From Acanthosepion pharaonis (taxonomy: Eukaryota; Mollusca; Cephalopoda; Sepiida; Sepiidae): 64,000 nucleotides of DNA. The notes under the pieces were generated by a model. It ran no database searches. It saw nothing but the letters and a program-made list of their open reading frames with translations, and had not been told where the DNA came from. The stretch spans positions 114,501 through 178,500 of the forward strand of contig CAHIKZ030002090.1 in NCBI GenBank assembly GCA_903632075.3, written 5' to 3'. Below, piece by piece: positions 62,985 to 64,000 of the stretch (its first letter is position 1; each line of letters opens with the position of its first letter). Position numbers and translations under genes: made by a program.

Positions 62985-63152
62985 ATGATTTACCGCAGTA
63001 TGTTGCCCTTCCTTTCTGCGGTAGACTGGTTGCCAAACAAGGCTATTGGGCCCAGTCTACCCTACTATTTAACCTGTAGCTGAGGTGGGGGAACAAATGG
63101 ATTAATACCTAAGTGAATGTAAGGAACTCGACTGGGATTCGATTAGATAAGA
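62985..63152 (-). repeat. SINE family A, 3' part missing
   Basis: The plus strand reads accgcagtatgttgcccttc, gcccagtctaccctactatt, taacctgtagctgaggtggg, then the reversed body start and actcgactgggattcga. Confidence 0.8.
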
Positions 63153-63164
63153 ACTTCTATCTAT

Positions 63165-63660
63165 AAAGAGTGTTGTTTCATGACCCTTTTTGTTGCGATG
63201 CTATCAAAATTCTGATGAATTTTGCTATATGGCTCATTGTGTTGATTGCCCGATGGAGTTCACATTTGTTTGCACCTTGTTTCTTAGGTAGTGTTATGAA
63301 CATATATCTATTTAGGTTTTCCGGTATATCGCCTCTGTTGTAGATTTAATTTATTATTTCTGTAATCTTGTCTATGCCGAAATCATCTAAGGCTGTCAAC
63401 ATTTCTATTACAATTCCGTCTGGCCCTGCTGCTTTGTTTCTGTTCAATCTGGCCAGTGCCGCTTCCGCTTTGGTTTTTAATATTTCCGCTCCGTCGATAT
63501 TTCTGAGTATTGCCGGTTGTTCTCTTTCCTCTTGGAAAAGTTCTCCGATATATTCTTTCTATCTCTGGAGTTTTTTTTCCTTTCTCTAATATTATCATTT
63601 CGTTCTTGGATTTTATACATTCTCTTGATGAGCATGTCATTTGTCCTGTTAGTTCTTTTA
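63165..63660 (-). pseudogene. LINE reverse transcriptase N-terminal block (L-A type)
   Basis: Minus-strand frames: IERIYRRTF-type YIGELF region, AEAALARLNRNKAAGPDGIV, EMLTALDDFGI, INKIYNRGDIPEN, FITLPKKQGANKCE. These are the entry motifs of non-LTR reverse transcriptase (KA-GPDGI, IP..W/L, LPKK). It is the only part of the RT domain itself seen for this lineage in the window. The FADD catalytic motif lies beyond the truncated end at about 63165, where a SINE A lies. Confidence 0.82.
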
Positions 63661-63694
63661 ATTATTAATACAATAGTCCCTCAAAAAAAAAAAA

Positions 63695-63785
63695 AAGAAA
63701 AAAAGAATTATTCTTACAATCCCAAATATATTTCGGCTTTAAATAACCCACAAAGGGTTGATAGGCCGTAAAAGATAAACCAGTA
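63695..63785 (+). repeat. Tail F, preceded by poly-A
   Basis: gaattattcttacaatccca, aatatatttcggctttaaat, acccacaaagggttgatagg, ccgtaaaagataaacc, the plus orientation as in 5098-5175. The A run at 63682-63705 precedes it. Confidence 0.8.
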
Positions 63786-64000
63786 GGTGTTCAAAAATTG
63801 AACAAATGTGGACTAACATTAAAAATAAAAATAAAAACTAAACAATGTGTCAAAAATTCAAGTGTTTGTTTATCGGCCTCTAAATTCGTTCTAAAAAAAT
63901 TGTCACAAATTTTTCAATAATGTAATTTCTAATAATATATGGATCTGCTTCAAATATAAAGGACAAAAGATATTAATGGCATTGTAGTCATCAAGCCTTG
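63786..64000. other. AT-rich end of window
   Basis: Nothing recognised. Confidence 0.4.

Overview
The window looks like gene-poor, repeat-saturated DNA from a metazoan, most likely a mollusc and plausibly a coleoid cephalopod. The reasons are an AT-rich base composition, long (TA)n, (CA)n and (CT)n microsatellites, dense tRNA-headed and 5S-headed SINEs, LINE 3' ends from at least three lineages, Penelope-like elements (PLEs), Tc1/mariner remnants and Helitrons. The species assignment is inference. I found no intact host protein-coding gene. Almost every open frame is either a decayed transposon protein or a translated microsatellite.

Layout. 0-10 kb: 5S-like and tRNA-like SINEs, a 35-bp minisatellite, a 5S/tRNA composite SINE with clear target-site duplications (4845-5175), a PLE 3' end followed by a hammerhead-like ribozyme (5405-5893), and LINE 3' ends. 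10-20 kb: a cluster of short SINEs, one Helitron (12455-13397), a Tc1 remnant, two copies of a TIR transposon, a purine-rich tract and a LINE tail. 20-30 kb: PLE fragments in inverted arrangement joined to microsatellites, nested and tandem SINEs, more LINE tails and a GC-rich island. 30-40 kb: a 0.6-kb palindrome, a 19-bp minisatellite, two foldback elements, modular 5S/tRNA SINEs and a LINE interrupted by one of them. 40-50 kb: a cluster of 3' ends of a CCHC/restriction-like-endonuclease LINE, a second GC-rich island, SINEs, a 111-bp tandem array derived from a SINE tail, and a Tc1 remnant. 50-64 kb: a DD34D mariner remnant, a second inverted pair, a tRNA-headed repeat carrying a near-canonical hammerhead ribozyme (55964-56010), a PLE junction, a second Helitron, a mariner-like fragment and a LINE RT-domain fragment.

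Two themes stand out. First, SINE parts are modular. The same 3' tail (tail F) is attached to a 5S head, to a tRNA head, or to a 5S+tRNA double head, and it has also been amplified into a satellite. Second, hammerhead-like motifs recur in PLE-type repeats and in one tRNA-headed repeat. One is complete except for one core base, and one inverted partner copy lacks exactly the ribozyme hairpin. All similarities are by eye. Repeat boundaries without a stated target-site duplication are approximate to about 10-30 bases.
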